Origin: Anaerolineae bacterium
Lineage (GTDB): Bacteria; Chloroflexota; Anaerolineae; Aggregatilineales; Phototrophicaceae
DNA length: 64,000 nt
Direction of reading: 5' to 3'
NCBI GenBank assembly: GCA_022824465.1
Contig: JAJDZV010000005.1
Location: forward strand, 124,001 to 188,000
Positions 12,701 to 21,790 of this stretch are shown piece after piece. Made by a program: the position numbers and the translations under genes. How positions within the stretch are numbered: the first letter of the stretch is position 1; every line of letters begins with the position of its first letter. The notes below the pieces were generated by a model. It had not been told where the DNA came from. It saw nothing but the letters and a program-made list of their open reading frames with translations, and searched no databases.

Positions 12701-15578
12701 GCCAGCCGAGCGCGAGACGCAATCAAAGGGCGGGACCTGGTCAGACCGATTCTTCAGCGACAGCCTGGTCAACAGCAATCAGTTCCTTGGCGTGATCATC
12801 TGGTACGCCACCATCTTTCTATTTGGCGCGCTCACATTCCCGCTGGTCTTCGCGATATTGTCCAACATGGCCGACGGCGGTTACGGCATAAGCAAGCTTG
12901 TTGGCATGCTCCTGGTCGCCTGGTTTGCCTGGGCCGTCTCCAGCCTGAAAATTCCGCTCTGGTCCCAAGGCGGCATAGTCTTGTCGCTCATTCTGCTGGC
13001 AGGCGCAAGCGCGCTTCTCACGCGAATCCGATTGGTCGAGTTCATCCGCGACAACTGGCGGCGTATGGCTTTTATCGAGCTTCTCAGCTTTGTCGCCTTT
13101 ATCGGTCTGATCGTCGTGCGCCTTACCAACCCGGACCTCTGGCATCCTGTCAAGGGCGGCGAAAAGCCGATGGACTTCACCTATCTCAACGGCGTCTTGC
13201 GCAGCACCACCTTCCCTCCGATTGATCCTTGGTTTTCCGGCGGATTCATAAACTACTATTACTTCGGTTTTGTGTTGGTGGGCGCGCCTGCGCTTCTACT
13301 CGGCATCGTTCCCGCTTTCGCCTACAACTTGATGATTCCAACGATATTCAGCTTGACCGGATTGGGCGCATTCTCCGTCGCCTTCAATATTTGGGCGCGC
13401 TGGCGCGGACTCGGGCATTCAGCCAAAGAAAACGTGGTATCCCGCCCTATACCCGGCAGCCCCTGGGTCGCCGGCATCATGGCTCTGTTGCTTTGCGTAG
13501 TTTTGGGCAATCTTGATACCGTGCGCGTAGTCGGCAATGAAGTCGCCGAGTTAGGCGGCTATCAGCGTCCTGAGAGCCTGGAAGAGTTTTTGATCGACGA
13601 GTACGAGTCCGCCCACGCGGGCCCAGCCTCTCCCGATATCAGCGCCGAACTGAGGCGGCGAGCGGCCGAATTGCACCACTGGGACAGCCTGCGCTATGAA
13701 ATCAACCATTCGCTATCACTGGTCGGTGGCTTGTTGCGCGGGACCGGCAAATTGCTGCAAGGCGAACAGCCGTACATCAACAGCGATCGCTGGTATTGGG
13801 GTCCCTCTCGCGTCTTGGCGGAGACGCCTGGCGTCCGCGGCAACGCCATCACCGAAATGCCCTATTTCACCTTTCTTTATGGCGATCTGCACGCGCACAT
13901 GATCAATATGCCGCTCATACTTCTAACGCTGCTGCTTCTATTTAACGAGCTCGCACAAACGGGACGATTTCATCGTTCCACCCGGGAGCGCTTCCTCTCG
14001 CTAGCGCTCATCGGCTTAACCGTCGGCGTCATGCGCGCCACCAATACCTGGGACTGGCCATCGATGAGTTTGCTGGCAATCCTCACTTTGGCCTACGCCT
14101 GGACGAAACGCTGGAAGACAACCTTTCGACCGCTCGAAGACAGGCGTTTCGTCGCCGCGTTAATTGGCGCTCTGCTATTCGCCGCCGGACTAGCGTCGTT
14201 GCAATCGGATTCCGGCCTTCCGCACGACGGTATGTCCATCTCTGCCCTCCTTGGCTTGTTGCAAACGTCGCTGCTGATATCTGCCGCCGCCGTGATGCTT
14301 TGGCTCGCCGCACGGCATTTGCTGGTGCGCGCTTCCGCCATCGAGTTTGTGACAATCGTCGGCGGCTTCGTCGCTCTCAACCTGGCATTTGCCCTGCCCT
14401 ACACCAGTTGGCATGCGACCACCTACAACAGCGTACAACTTTGGCAAGGGGGCCGGACGCCGCTCTGGGCATACTTTGATATTCACGGCCTCTTCCTGTT
14501 TCTCATCGTTTCATTGCTGGCTTGGGACACCGGCCGCTGGTTCCAAAGCACAAACGTCAAGACGCTGATTGAATACAAGACCTTGACTACTCGTGTCCTC
14601 ATTGCCGTGTCGTTTGCGCTGCTCTTGGCGCTGGCTTTGACGCTGGCGGGTTATCAGGTTGCTTTGATCGTAATGCCGCTGGTTTGCTGGATCGCACTGC
14701 TGTTCTTTCGACCGGCCCAGTCGGAAGCGATGCGGTTTATGCTAGTCTTGACGGGCTTGGCGCTCTCGATGACGCTCGGCGTCGAGGCGCTTGTCATCGG
14801 CGGCGACATTGGCAGGCAAAACACGGTCTTCAAATTCTACATCCAGGCTTGGCTGCTCTTCAGCGTTGTCGGCGGCCTTGCTTTCGCGCGCGTGTTCGAG
14901 GCGTCGGCGCGATTCAAGCGCGGTCTAAAAGTCGCCTGGTATTTGCCTTGTGTGCTGCTGATGGGCATCGCAGGCTTGTTTCCTATCACGGCCACACGCG
15001 GTCGCTCATTTGACCGCATGGCGCCGAACCTTCCATTGACGCTGAATGGCATGGACTTCATGACCCAGGCGACTCATACAGAATTCTCCCAAGAACGAAA
15101 CCGGCGAGTGGAGACCGACCTCGCGGTCGATTATCAGCTGATTCGTTGGCTGCAGGAAAACGCTCAAGGCTCGCCAGTTATTATTGAGGGCAGGCAACCG
15201 GGCGGCGAATATCGCTGGAACGGACGGATATCCATCATGACCGGGCTGCCATCGGTGCTCGGTTGGAACTGGCACCAAAGGCAGCAACGCGTCATTCATC
15301 CCATGCAACAATGGGTGCTTCAGCGCGAACGGAATATTCTGCAGTTCTATGATACGGCCGACATCGACATAGCCGTGGACATCATCCATCACTTTGACAT
15401 CACTTACGTCATCCGCAGCGGCTTGGAGGAAGCGCATGCCACGCCGGAAGGCTTGCTCAAATTCGATCGAATGGCAGCCGCCGGCTTGCTCGAGATCGCC
15501 TATGAAGTCCCGGGCGGCAAGATCTACGAGGTCAATAGAGACGAATTGCTTGACTACCTGGTGGAGCGCGCGCGATGA
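9753..15578 (+). CDS. GT-C-like/DUF2298 fusion membrane protein
   Basis: A giant 1941-residue membrane protein with two recognisable parts. Residues 1 to about 610 form a GT39-like multi-pass module with the acidic loop HPDERF at 35-40. Residues about 615-960 are largely soluble, predicted extracytoplasmic and beta-rich. Residues about 1005-1941 match the DUF2298 (Chlor_Arch_YYY) pattern, with EKPMDF near 1136, FINYYYFG, GDLHAH and NTVFKFYIQAW near 1690. The function of DUF2298 is not established; its company with glycosyltransferases suggests envelope glycan assembly. The downstream gene overlaps by 4 nt (ATGA), indicating translational coupling. The continuous frame and shared composition argue against a sequencing fusion, but this was not tested. 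Confidence 0.8.
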   Translation: MRHRLLPSLLLALILVYGAVLRFTGQNWDDFSHGHPDERFLTALLLPQIGGGNTFTADRQNYPEQAIVVASDAPNSRALEAFADDPNARFGVIGNTFASAVAGWILDSHRISSYLDRQEAETALSAGQVDALLVAASNADSSGATRRVDTLSSEELQSLHCRHRYPDTYGIGGYFDTRCSPLNPHNAGHGFYVYGAFPLFLAHFGSEIVRSAVDSGLPLFDFQGGHLVWRGISAMSDLLTIFLAFALGNRIHGARVGLFAALFYAAAPLAIQKAHFGTVNAIATCLVTAALYFAVAVQQRGKLRHYVLFGLLAGTAVASRINLAPLAGVIVIAAGMQAVPIFDSRLDTSERQQILVRHLLGLVLAGIACFLAFRILNPYAFAGPGFFGLLPNHRWIDNLESISAGVSGAQDFPPNWQWLARSSVVYTQKDMLLWSMGLAFGVLGWFGWFWSAYRVLRNRPAACAAIVLVVWIGGYYLFMSRLAAQTMRYYLPLYPSLAVLAGWSLHVWLARAKSQGRSLSNIVVPMAAIGAVLSAVAAYQWLNGALDATATTAGLAGAALLASAIVPILSKWRPLILAGFAIVYSLIWGLMFSNIYRHQTTLVQSAHYIFERIPGDFALEVEGAAESAPLINIAFHNTGYSAPGLQGSPFDNANLYREGESSQSIFRAPASGTITRVFAPHLGDPLDDPQLEEIHIRVFRNDGDELLASATLRANLARDAHPLGSAYAIPFDQPIDVVEGQGYTFLVTVAEGSGDVIGSGSVVLNEGSWDNRATGTIACKLPEGVTLADDPPPGLVSSRDCRGAYPFSALINSQDQIMSYPVDNQVKYDDIVRTLDIGDYLTIASNRFYDTQPRNQMRWPLTTLYYDKLFAGELGYELVAVFEETFEFGPWRVSDQRLPIYDSPFWLNELEADEAFHVYDHPTVFIFRKTEEYSRARVEAILGKASLQQAHELQPDDGQAQLLGVFYWLISDAETAPTGLTFTPAERETQSKGGTWSDRFFSDSLVNSNQFLGVIIWYATIFLFGALTFPLVFAILSNMADGGYGISKLVGMLLVAWFAWAVSSLKIPLWSQGGIVLSLILLAGASALLTRIRLVEFIRDNWRRMAFIELLSFVAFIGLIVVRLTNPDLWHPVKGGEKPMDFTYLNGVLRSTTFPPIDPWFSGGFINYYYFGFVLVGAPALLLGIVPAFAYNLMIPTIFSLTGLGAFSVAFNIWARWRGLGHSAKENVVSRPIPGSPWVAGIMALLLCVVLGNLDTVRVVGNEVAELGGYQRPESLEEFLIDEYESAHAGPASPDISAELRRRAAELHHWDSLRYEINHSLSLVGGLLRGTGKLLQGEQPYINSDRWYWGPSRVLAETPGVRGNAITEMPYFTFLYGDLHAHMINMPLILLTLLLLFNELAQTGRFHRSTRERFLSLALIGLTVGVMRATNTWDWPSMSLLAILTLAYAWTKRWKTTFRPLEDRRFVAALIGALLFAAGLASLQSDSGLPHDGMSISALLGLLQTSLLISAAAVMLWLAARHLLVRASAIEFVTIVGGFVALNLAFALPYTSWHATTYNSVQLWQGGRTPLWAYFDIHGLFLFLIVSLLAWDTGRWFQSTNVKTLIEYKTLTTRVLIAVSFALLLALALTLAGYQVALIVMPLVCWIALLFFRPAQSEAMRFMLVLTGLALSMTLGVEALVIGGDIGRQNTVFKFYIQAWLLFSVVGGLAFARVFEASARFKRGLKVAWYLPCVLLMGIAGLFPITATRGRSFDRMAPNLPLTLNGMDFMTQATHTEFSQERNRRVETDLAVDYQLIRWLQENAQGSPVIIEGRQPGGEYRWNGRISIMTGLPSVLGWNWHQRQQRVIHPMQQWVLQRERNILQFYDTADIDIAVDIIHHFDITYVIRSGLEEAHATPEGLLKFDRMAAAGLLEIAYEVPGGKIYEVNRDELLDYLVERAR

Positions 15579-18313
15579 CGCTACTTCTGGATTGGCTGAC
15601 GCGCGAAGGCCACCTCGTGCTGGCATGGTGGCTCTGGATGACCCTTGCCGGATTGGCATGCTTGCCGCTCTGTTTGCGACTGTTTGGCGCTCTACCCGAC
15701 CGCGGCTACACTATCGCGCGCGCGCTTGGCTTGCTCCTCGTGACTTGGACCTCCTGGCTCCTCGGCAGCTACGGCTTTCTTGACAATTCTCGCGGCAGCA
15801 TAGCGCTTTGCTGGCTGCTGGCGCTGTCGGTTTCGCTTGCGGTCTATTTTCGACGTGGCCAGTCACGCGTGCTGTCAGGTTGGTGGCGCGAGAACCGAAG
15901 CGCGGTGATATACGCGGAGCTGCTTTTCGCGGCGCTATTCTTCGGCTGGGCGCTCTACCGCGCGCATCAAAATGGCTTGGTCGGCACAGAAAAGCCGATG
16001 GAACTGGCTTTCATTAGTTCAGCGCTGCGCAGCAACGGTTTTCCACCCGCCGATCCCTGGATGTCCGGCTACGCCATCAGCTATTACTACATGGGCTATG
16101 TCATGTCCGCGAGCCTCGCAAAACTGAGCGGCATAAGCAGCGCCATCGCCTTCAACCTGACCAATGCCTCGCTGTTTTCACTGACCGGGCTGGCTGCGTT
16201 TGGCGTCGTCTACAATCTTGCGAAGTCGCCCGCGGCCGCGGTTCGCAATCGCGAGCCCTTAAGCTGGCGCTTGCAAGCCGGCGCCATTGCCGCGGGATCA
16301 TTGGCGACGGTCATGCTAGTGCTGATGGGCAATTTTCAATTCGCGCTGATTGAAGCGCCTCTGCAGACCCGCGCCGCCCCGAAATCATATATCCAATTCT
16401 GGCGCACGCAGAAGCTCCCCGACTTCGAGACGTCGAGCTACGCGCAGAATGCGACCGGACTCCCAAGTTTGGAAACCGCTCGCTGGCCGCACTGGTGGTG
16501 GTTTAGCGCCAGCCGCGTTCCCACCGACTTCGACCTAAACGACCAATTGACAGCTATCCAGCCCATTGGCGAATTCCCGGCATTCAGTTTCTTGCTGGCT
16601 GACAATCATCCCCATGTGTTCAGTCTGCCGTTCGTCGTCGCCGCGATTGGATTGATGCTCAACATCGTTGTGACACCCGGTCCGCCAAGCCGAGAAGCGA
16701 CAGCTGTATACGGCATCGTCGTCGGGGGCCTGGCATTCCTCAACGCGTGGGATGCGCCGACCATGCTCGCCGGTCTGGCCGGAGCCGAGGCTCTGCGCCG
16801 GCTCATGACAAACAGTCACGGCCGGCTTACGGCACGTGATTGGCTTGCGACAGCAACATTTGGCGCGAAGCTGGCGCTGATTGCCTTGCTCGCCTACTTG
16901 CCCTATTTCGTCGGTCTGCGCTCCCAAGCGGGCGGCATTCTGCCAAATCTGCTTCACCCCTCGCTCTTTCGTCACTTCTTCGTCATGTTTGGTCCTTTGA
17001 TCGTCGTGCTCGTCATATACTTAGCGGTGGAGTCGTGGCGAGGACATCGCGCGCGCCGAATGAACTGGCGCCGCGGTCTAGCGCTGGCCGGAAGTCTGCT
17101 AGCGATCCTGCTCGCCATAATGACAATTCTGGGCTTCGCGCTCGCCGTCGCCAGCGCTGGCGCGGAGATTGTGGGCAATCTCGCTGTCCATGACGGCGAC
17201 GGTGATCTGGCGTCGCGTTTGATACAGCGACGCATCAGCTATAGCTTGACCGCAGTTCTGCTCCTGGCAGCCATCGCGACCGTCATCGCCCGTTTGTTTC
17301 CAGCGTCGCGACAGGCGGGCAATCTTGGAGAAGTAGCCGTCGCCTGGATCAAGTACCCGCCCGCCACCGGCTTCACGTTTCTCCTGATCGGCATTGGACT
17401 TTGCCTAACCATTTTCTGCGAGTTCTTCTATCTCAAGGACAACTTCTTAGCCAGGATAAACACCGTCTTCAAGCTCTATTACCAGGCGTGGACGCTATGG
17501 AGCGTCGCCTGCGCCTATGCCATTTACAGCCTGTTCCTTGATCGCAACCTGCCTAAGCCGCACTTTCTCCTGCAAACGGTTGTCGCGTTCGCGACTGCGC
17601 TAGCCATTCTGGCGGGCGCCGCATATTCAGGCGCGGCGCTTCACCACCGCGGCTGGATAGAAACCGGACGGCATCACGCCTATCAACACAACAGAATTGC
17701 GCCGCCGGCCTCATGGGGAAACGCGATTCGCCACGTGCGCGAAGGCGAGGTCGTTGCGCCCGGCGCTATCCTTTATTCGCGCGTTGGCTTAATGGACGCG
17801 GAGGAGGCGGATCTGTTGCAGGCGGACGTCGGCGGCATAGCAATCTTTGACGGCAACGACCTTGTTGTCGCTGAGCCGCTCACCTTGGACGGCGCGCGCG
17901 GACTGTTGCATGTCGATGATCAAAGAGCCCTCGAATGCCTGCAACTGGCCGTCGCTAGCGAAGACGCCGTCGTAGCGGAAGCGGTGGGCGAAGCTTACAA
18001 TATCGCCTTTGGTCGAGTTGGCGCCGTCACAGGAATCCCGGTGGTGCTAGGATGGGTAAATCACCAACGTCAATGGCGCGGCGCCACCTACGGCGCGATT
18101 GCGGGATCGCGAGCCTCTGACCTGCGAGACTTGTATACCCGTGCCGAAATGAGTGATGTCCGGCATATCATAGAGCGGTATGCAATCACGCATATTCTGT
18201 ACGGCGCGACCGAGCGACGCGTCTACGGCAGCGAAGGCGAAGCAAAATTCCTGGATCATTTGCCGGTACAATGTGAATCGGGCACATCGCGGATATTCTT
18301 CACCGGAAGATGA
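15575..18313 (+). CDS. DUF2298 (Chlor_Arch_YYY) membrane protein
   Basis: A 912-residue multi-pass membrane protein, paralogous to the C-terminal half of the upstream fusion. Shared landmarks in the same order are EKPMEL near residue 138, FPPADPWMSG, ISYYYMGY, the ADNHPH loop (GDLHAH in the paralogue) and NTVFKLYYQAW near 628. The C-terminal 200 residues are soluble and resemble the extracytoplasmic tails of GT-C enzymes. The ATG start overlaps the upstream stop by 4 nt. Its biochemical role is unknown; conserved His/Asp loops and the neighbourhood suggest polyprenyl-linked glycan handling, which is inference. Confidence 0.8.
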   Translation: MTLLLDWLTREGHLVLAWWLWMTLAGLACLPLCLRLFGALPDRGYTIARALGLLLVTWTSWLLGSYGFLDNSRGSIALCWLLALSVSLAVYFRRGQSRVLSGWWRENRSAVIYAELLFAALFFGWALYRAHQNGLVGTEKPMELAFISSALRSNGFPPADPWMSGYAISYYYMGYVMSASLAKLSGISSAIAFNLTNASLFSLTGLAAFGVVYNLAKSPAAAVRNREPLSWRLQAGAIAAGSLATVMLVLMGNFQFALIEAPLQTRAAPKSYIQFWRTQKLPDFETSSYAQNATGLPSLETARWPHWWWFSASRVPTDFDLNDQLTAIQPIGEFPAFSFLLADNHPHVFSLPFVVAAIGLMLNIVVTPGPPSREATAVYGIVVGGLAFLNAWDAPTMLAGLAGAEALRRLMTNSHGRLTARDWLATATFGAKLALIALLAYLPYFVGLRSQAGGILPNLLHPSLFRHFFVMFGPLIVVLVIYLAVESWRGHRARRMNWRRGLALAGSLLAILLAIMTILGFALAVASAGAEIVGNLAVHDGDGDLASRLIQRRISYSLTAVLLLAAIATVIARLFPASRQAGNLGEVAVAWIKYPPATGFTFLLIGIGLCLTIFCEFFYLKDNFLARINTVFKLYYQAWTLWSVACAYAIYSLFLDRNLPKPHFLLQTVVAFATALAILAGAAYSGAALHHRGWIETGRHHAYQHNRIAPPASWGNAIRHVREGEVVAPGAILYSRVGLMDAEEADLLQADVGGIAIFDGNDLVVAEPLTLDGARGLLHVDDQRALECLQLAVASEDAVVAEAVGEAYNIAFGRVGAVTGIPVVLGWVNHQRQWRGATYGAIAGSRASDLRDLYTRAEMSDVRHIIERYAITHILYGATERRVYGSEGEAKFLDHLPVQCESGTSRIFFTGR

Positions 18314-18370
18314 ATCAGCTACCGCTTGTCGATGGGATCCAGTACCTACATGGACTCGTAACAACTGCCG

Positions 18371-20350
18371 ATGAACGCTAAACAGAGCGCGCTTGCGCCA
18401 AACCCAACCCCTGCCGCCGCAGGCAATGCACGGTCCCGTACGCTGCCACAATACATCTCAATGGAACTGCTGGCATATCTCGCGATTGCGGCTTTGGCTT
18501 TGTGGCTGCGCGTCTCCATGCTTGATGCCGCACCAGTAACCGAGTTTGAGGCGCAGCAATTCTTGCATGCCTGGCATACAGTTGAAGACGACGCGCCAGG
18601 CAGCTATTCGGTCGCGCGAAGCCCGCTGACCTATGTCACGCAACTCCTTACATTTTCCGTTTTGGGCGCCGACGAATTCAGCGCTCGCATAGGAACTGCC
18701 GTAGCCGGGTTCGCGCTGGCTATGTCACCGCTGCTCTTCCGCGAGAGCCTGGGCAAGACGCGGACTTTCGTTTGGACAATCCTTCTCTCCTTTCTCACCG
18801 TGCCCTTGACGACATCGCGCGCAGCCGACGGGACCAGCTTCATGCTGCTATTCGCTGTCCTGTCGGTCTGGATGATCAGGCGCTACTGGTATTCGCAGCA
18901 ATTCAAAGACGCCTGCTGGGCAATTGTCGCCCTCACCTCCATGCTCCTTCTCTCCAGTCCATCCGGTCTACCGCTCTTGGTCATCATGATCGCCGCTGGC
19001 TGGCTTGCCGTATGGCGCACGGCAATCAGCGCGCCTCAGCGCCTGGATTTGCCCGGCGATGACATTCTCCAGCTCGCGGTGAAACAACTGCGCGCATTTC
19101 CATTCGCTAGCACAATGGCGATCCCCTTGTTCGTCACCATAGTTTCGTCCACATTGTTCCTCTTTGAACCTGCCGGATTGAGGACGGTGAGCCAACTGCT
19201 TGAGTCGTCGCTCAGTGGAATCACTCAGAGCGCCTCGTCGCACGGCCTTCGGCTGGGATTCGCCGCGCTGGTCCTTCAGGAACCCCTGCTAATCGTCTTC
19301 GCTTGCGGCGGCGCCTGGCTCTTGTGGAAACACGGCGACGTCACCTATGTCGATCGTTTTGCCGCCGCCTGGGCTGCGCTTGGCGCCTTGGGGCTACTGC
19401 TCTACCCAGGAGCGAGCGCATCCGATGCGCTCTGGGTTGTCCTGCCGCTAAGCCTGCTCGCCAGCTACGGCATAACCCAGCTACTCGTAGATCGGCGAGT
19501 GATCGTCCTTTGGTCAAGGCTCAACCCTGGCGCCGATGACGACAACGGCCTTCTCTATACGACCCAGTATTGGTGGGCGAAGTGGGCGATTTCTGCAATT
19601 GTCTTGCTCTGTCTGTTCATAATCTCTGTGCAATTCGCGCAGGTGGCTCGTCTGCTGGCGAGCATTCCCGCTGGCGCAAGTTTCCCGGAGTTTATAGCGC
19701 TGCTTGGCGACCCTTCACAGTTGCGTATGCTTCAAGGCTTGGGACTGCTAGCCATTACGTCGGTCATATGTCTCGTTGTGTTTCTTTTGATAGCCAACTT
19801 CTGGGGGATTGGCGCCTGCCTCCAAGGAACCGGCATGGGATTCTTCTGGCTGCTTTTGCTCTCCGGCCTAGGTGGCGGTTGGCAGGCGTCGGTTGCCAAC
19901 GTTGAAAGCCCGGACCACTTGTGGCGCGAAGTTGCTGTGACCGCAGACGCCTACCTCTTGCGCGAGACTCTCTTTGAGCTGGCGGACCGTGAGTCCTCCG
20001 GCTTCCCGCTGATCGACCTGGTCATCGTTGAGGACGGACAGAGCAAGGTATCTGGTCGCGGCCTATTGGCTTGGCTCTTGCGTGACTTTCCCCATGCGCG
20101 CTTTGCTGATTTCGCTGGCGCTGCTGCCGGTGAACGCATCGTAATCGCGGCCGACGACGAGCGTGGGACCGCCGATCTCGCCGGCGATTACGTAGGGCAG
20201 CGTTTCCTGCTGCGCCGGAAAACGTCGCTAACCAAGCTGGATGTTTGGGATCTGGCCGCCTGGTGGTCGCAAGGTAGACTGGACCCGTTCAGCGTCGAGG
20301 AAGAAGCGGTAATCTTATGGCTGCGGCAAGACGTTTATGCTGGCGCGTGA
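18371..20350 (+). CDS. GT-C-like membrane protein
   Basis: A 659-residue protein with about a dozen hydrophobic segments, starting after a 35-residue soluble N-terminus. The first periplasmic loop contains the acidic motif TEFEAQQF and the following segment SARIGTAVAGF resembles the start of GT39/ArnT-type transferases. The last 160 residues are soluble. No clear Shine-Dalgarno sequence precedes ATG 18371, a feature shared with several genes of this block. It lies 57 nt after the DUF2298 gene and is probably co-transcribed. The 218-nt gap to the sigma factor holds a GC hairpin (20428-20447) without a T-run and nothing else I can name. Confidence 0.65.
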   Translation: MNAKQSALAPNPTPAAAGNARSRTLPQYISMELLAYLAIAALALWLRVSMLDAAPVTEFEAQQFLHAWHTVEDDAPGSYSVARSPLTYVTQLLTFSVLGADEFSARIGTAVAGFALAMSPLLFRESLGKTRTFVWTILLSFLTVPLTTSRAADGTSFMLLFAVLSVWMIRRYWYSQQFKDACWAIVALTSMLLLSSPSGLPLLVIMIAAGWLAVWRTAISAPQRLDLPGDDILQLAVKQLRAFPFASTMAIPLFVTIVSSTLFLFEPAGLRTVSQLLESSLSGITQSASSHGLRLGFAALVLQEPLLIVFACGGAWLLWKHGDVTYVDRFAAAWAALGALGLLLYPGASASDALWVVLPLSLLASYGITQLLVDRRVIVLWSRLNPGADDDNGLLYTTQYWWAKWAISAIVLLCLFIISVQFAQVARLLASIPAGASFPEFIALLGDPSQLRMLQGLGLLAITSVICLVVFLLIANFWGIGACLQGTGMGFFWLLLLSGLGGGWQASVANVESPDHLWREVAVTADAYLLRETLFELADRESSGFPLIDLVIVEDGQSKVSGRGLLAWLLRDFPHARFADFAGAAAGERIVIAADDERGTADLAGDYVGQRFLLRRKTSLTKLDVWDLAAWWSQGRLDPFSVEEEAVILWLRQDVYAGA

Positions 20351-20568
20351 ACGACCAGAATGCCGGGGAGTGGTGAAAACCGAGGTCATGTCACCCAATC
20401 ATCCTGTCTCAGAATCCACCAGATGTAGGCGAGAGCCTTGGCTCGCCCGCATCGGATTCCCCGAACAGGCGCGATTACGGCTTGATGATTTACCACTAGC
20501 GAATGCCGTACTGTGAGGATGATCTTACATTGCCGTGTACAATAACGAGTGTCGGTGAAGGAATTACA

Positions 20569-21186
20569 GTGAGAGGAATGATGACCGACAAGCGAGCAAC
20601 AGAGCGCATTGAAATCGACGCCATCATCGCACGCGCCCTCGCCGGCGACCAACCCGCTTACGCCGAGCTCTATGACCGCTTCGCCGCCAGCCTCTATCGC
20701 CTGTGCTATAGCCTCCTGATGAACGAGCAAGATGCGGAGGACATTCTCCAGGAATCATTCTTGTACGCATTCAAAAACCTGCATCGATTTGACTCGAACA
20801 AAGCTTCGTTAAAGACGTGGCTCTATACAATCTCCGTCAGTCGATGCCGCAACACGTATCGCCGCAAGCGTTTTCTCACTGTCGATATTTCGCAATGGCT
20901 GGGCTTTGAATTGAAGGCGCCGCCCTCCGAAGCGCCGGAAGCCGCGGTCATCAGGCGCGATGCCAACGAATCAATCTCCAACGCGTTGCTGGATTTGTCG
21001 CCGCGTCTGCGCGAAGCGATTGTTTTGCGCTATGGGCAAGGCATGACCTACCGTGAGATTTCAGAAGTGATGGGCTGCCCGCAGAAAACTGCCGAGAGCC
21101 GAGTCCGCCTTGGGCACCAGCGTCTGCGCAAGTCGTTGCAGCCGGTCGGGCTTGGCTTGCTGGAAGAACTCCTGCGCGTGCACTAA
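20569..21186 (+). CDS. ECF-type RNA polymerase sigma factor
   Basis: A 205-residue sigma-70 family protein with only regions 2 and 4. Region 2 includes YDRFAASLYRLCYSLL and NEQDAEDILQESF, which bind core polymerase and melt the -10. Region 4 includes LSPRLREAIVLRYGQGMTYREISEVMG, a helix-turn-helix for the -35. GTG 20569 is chosen because GAAGGA lies exactly 6 nt upstream; ATG 20578 and 20581 are alternatives with poorer spacing. The adjacent downstream gene encodes a zinc-finger-type anti-sigma factor, the usual arrangement for a membrane-signal-controlled ECF factor. The target genes are not known, but the gene order makes the TIGR03663 protein downstream a candidate. Confidence 0.93.
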   Translation: MRGMMTDKRATERIEIDAIIARALAGDQPAYAELYDRFAASLYRLCYSLLMNEQDAEDILQESFLYAFKNLHRFDSNKASLKTWLYTISVSRCRNTYRRKRFLTVDISQWLGFELKAPPSEAPEAAVIRRDANESISNALLDLSPRLREAIVLRYGQGMTYREISEVMGCPQKTAESRVRLGHQRLRKSLQPVGLGLLEELLRVH

Positions 21187-21212
21187 GGCGCAAGCGAGGC
21201 ATAACGAGTAAC

Positions 21213-21743
21213 ATGGTCAGGTTCAAGTACCGCTTTTGCAAAGTCCACATGGCGCGTTTCGTCAATGGCGACCTGTCTGAGCCGGTGCGTCGGCGCGTGG
21301 CGCGTTACATCGATGAATGCGACGACTGTTACCGCGAGTACATGCGCCACCGTGAATTCGCCGTCAAACTCGAGCGCAGTCTGCCATCGCTCGGACGTCC
21401 GAACTCCGACCGCTTGAATCGAGTTTGGTCAGCTGTACAGTCCGATTTGCTAGTGACGCCGCCTCGTCCGATCGTTTTCGGCGATTTCGGCACGCGCTCC
21501 AGTCTCAATTTCAGCTACGGTCTGGTGATCATCGCGATTGCCATTGCGCTTCTATTGCCAATGACGATCGGCTTTCATGCAACTTTGCTCTCGGTCGACC
21601 TGCGGCGCCTGCCGCAATTCGCATCAATCGCCCATACGCCAGCGAACAACGCGCCTAAGGCCGTCTTTGTTGGCGCGACCGCGCCACCAGGCTCTATTCA
21701 GCTATCGCCCGCTCCAAAGAACACGCCAGCGCCAAGCTTCTGA
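21213..21743 (+). CDS. membrane-anchored anti-sigma factor, atypical zinc finger
   Basis: A 176-residue single-pass protein. The cytosolic N-terminus has the layout of a zf-HC2/ZAS anti-sigma domain (Cys9, then ARYIDECDDC), one membrane segment lies at about 101-120, and a short Pro/Ala-rich extracytoplasmic tail follows. The canonical His-X3-Cys-X2-Cys is altered: Cys36 and Cys39 are present but the His position is Tyr32. Zinc binding may be lost or use His12 instead. It is encoded 26 nt after the ECF sigma gene, so it most likely sequesters that factor at the membrane. The assignment rests on layout and position more than on the motif. Confidence 0.75.
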   Translation: MVRFKYRFCKVHMARFVNGDLSEPVRRRVARYIDECDDCYREYMRHREFAVKLERSLPSLGRPNSDRLNRVWSAVQSDLLVTPPRPIVFGDFGTRSSLNFSYGLVIIAIAIALLLPMTIGFHATLLSVDLRRLPQFASIAHTPANNAPKAVFVGATAPPGSIQLSPAPKNTPAPSF

Positions 21744-21790
21744 GCGAATTATGCCGGGCATGTCCAAATTCCAACACTGACTCATTCAAT

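Noticed and set aside
20428..20447. GC hairpin after the GT-C-like gene as a terminator
   Set aside because: Only a 6-bp stem and no T-run on either strand; could be weak but cannot be supported as a terminator.
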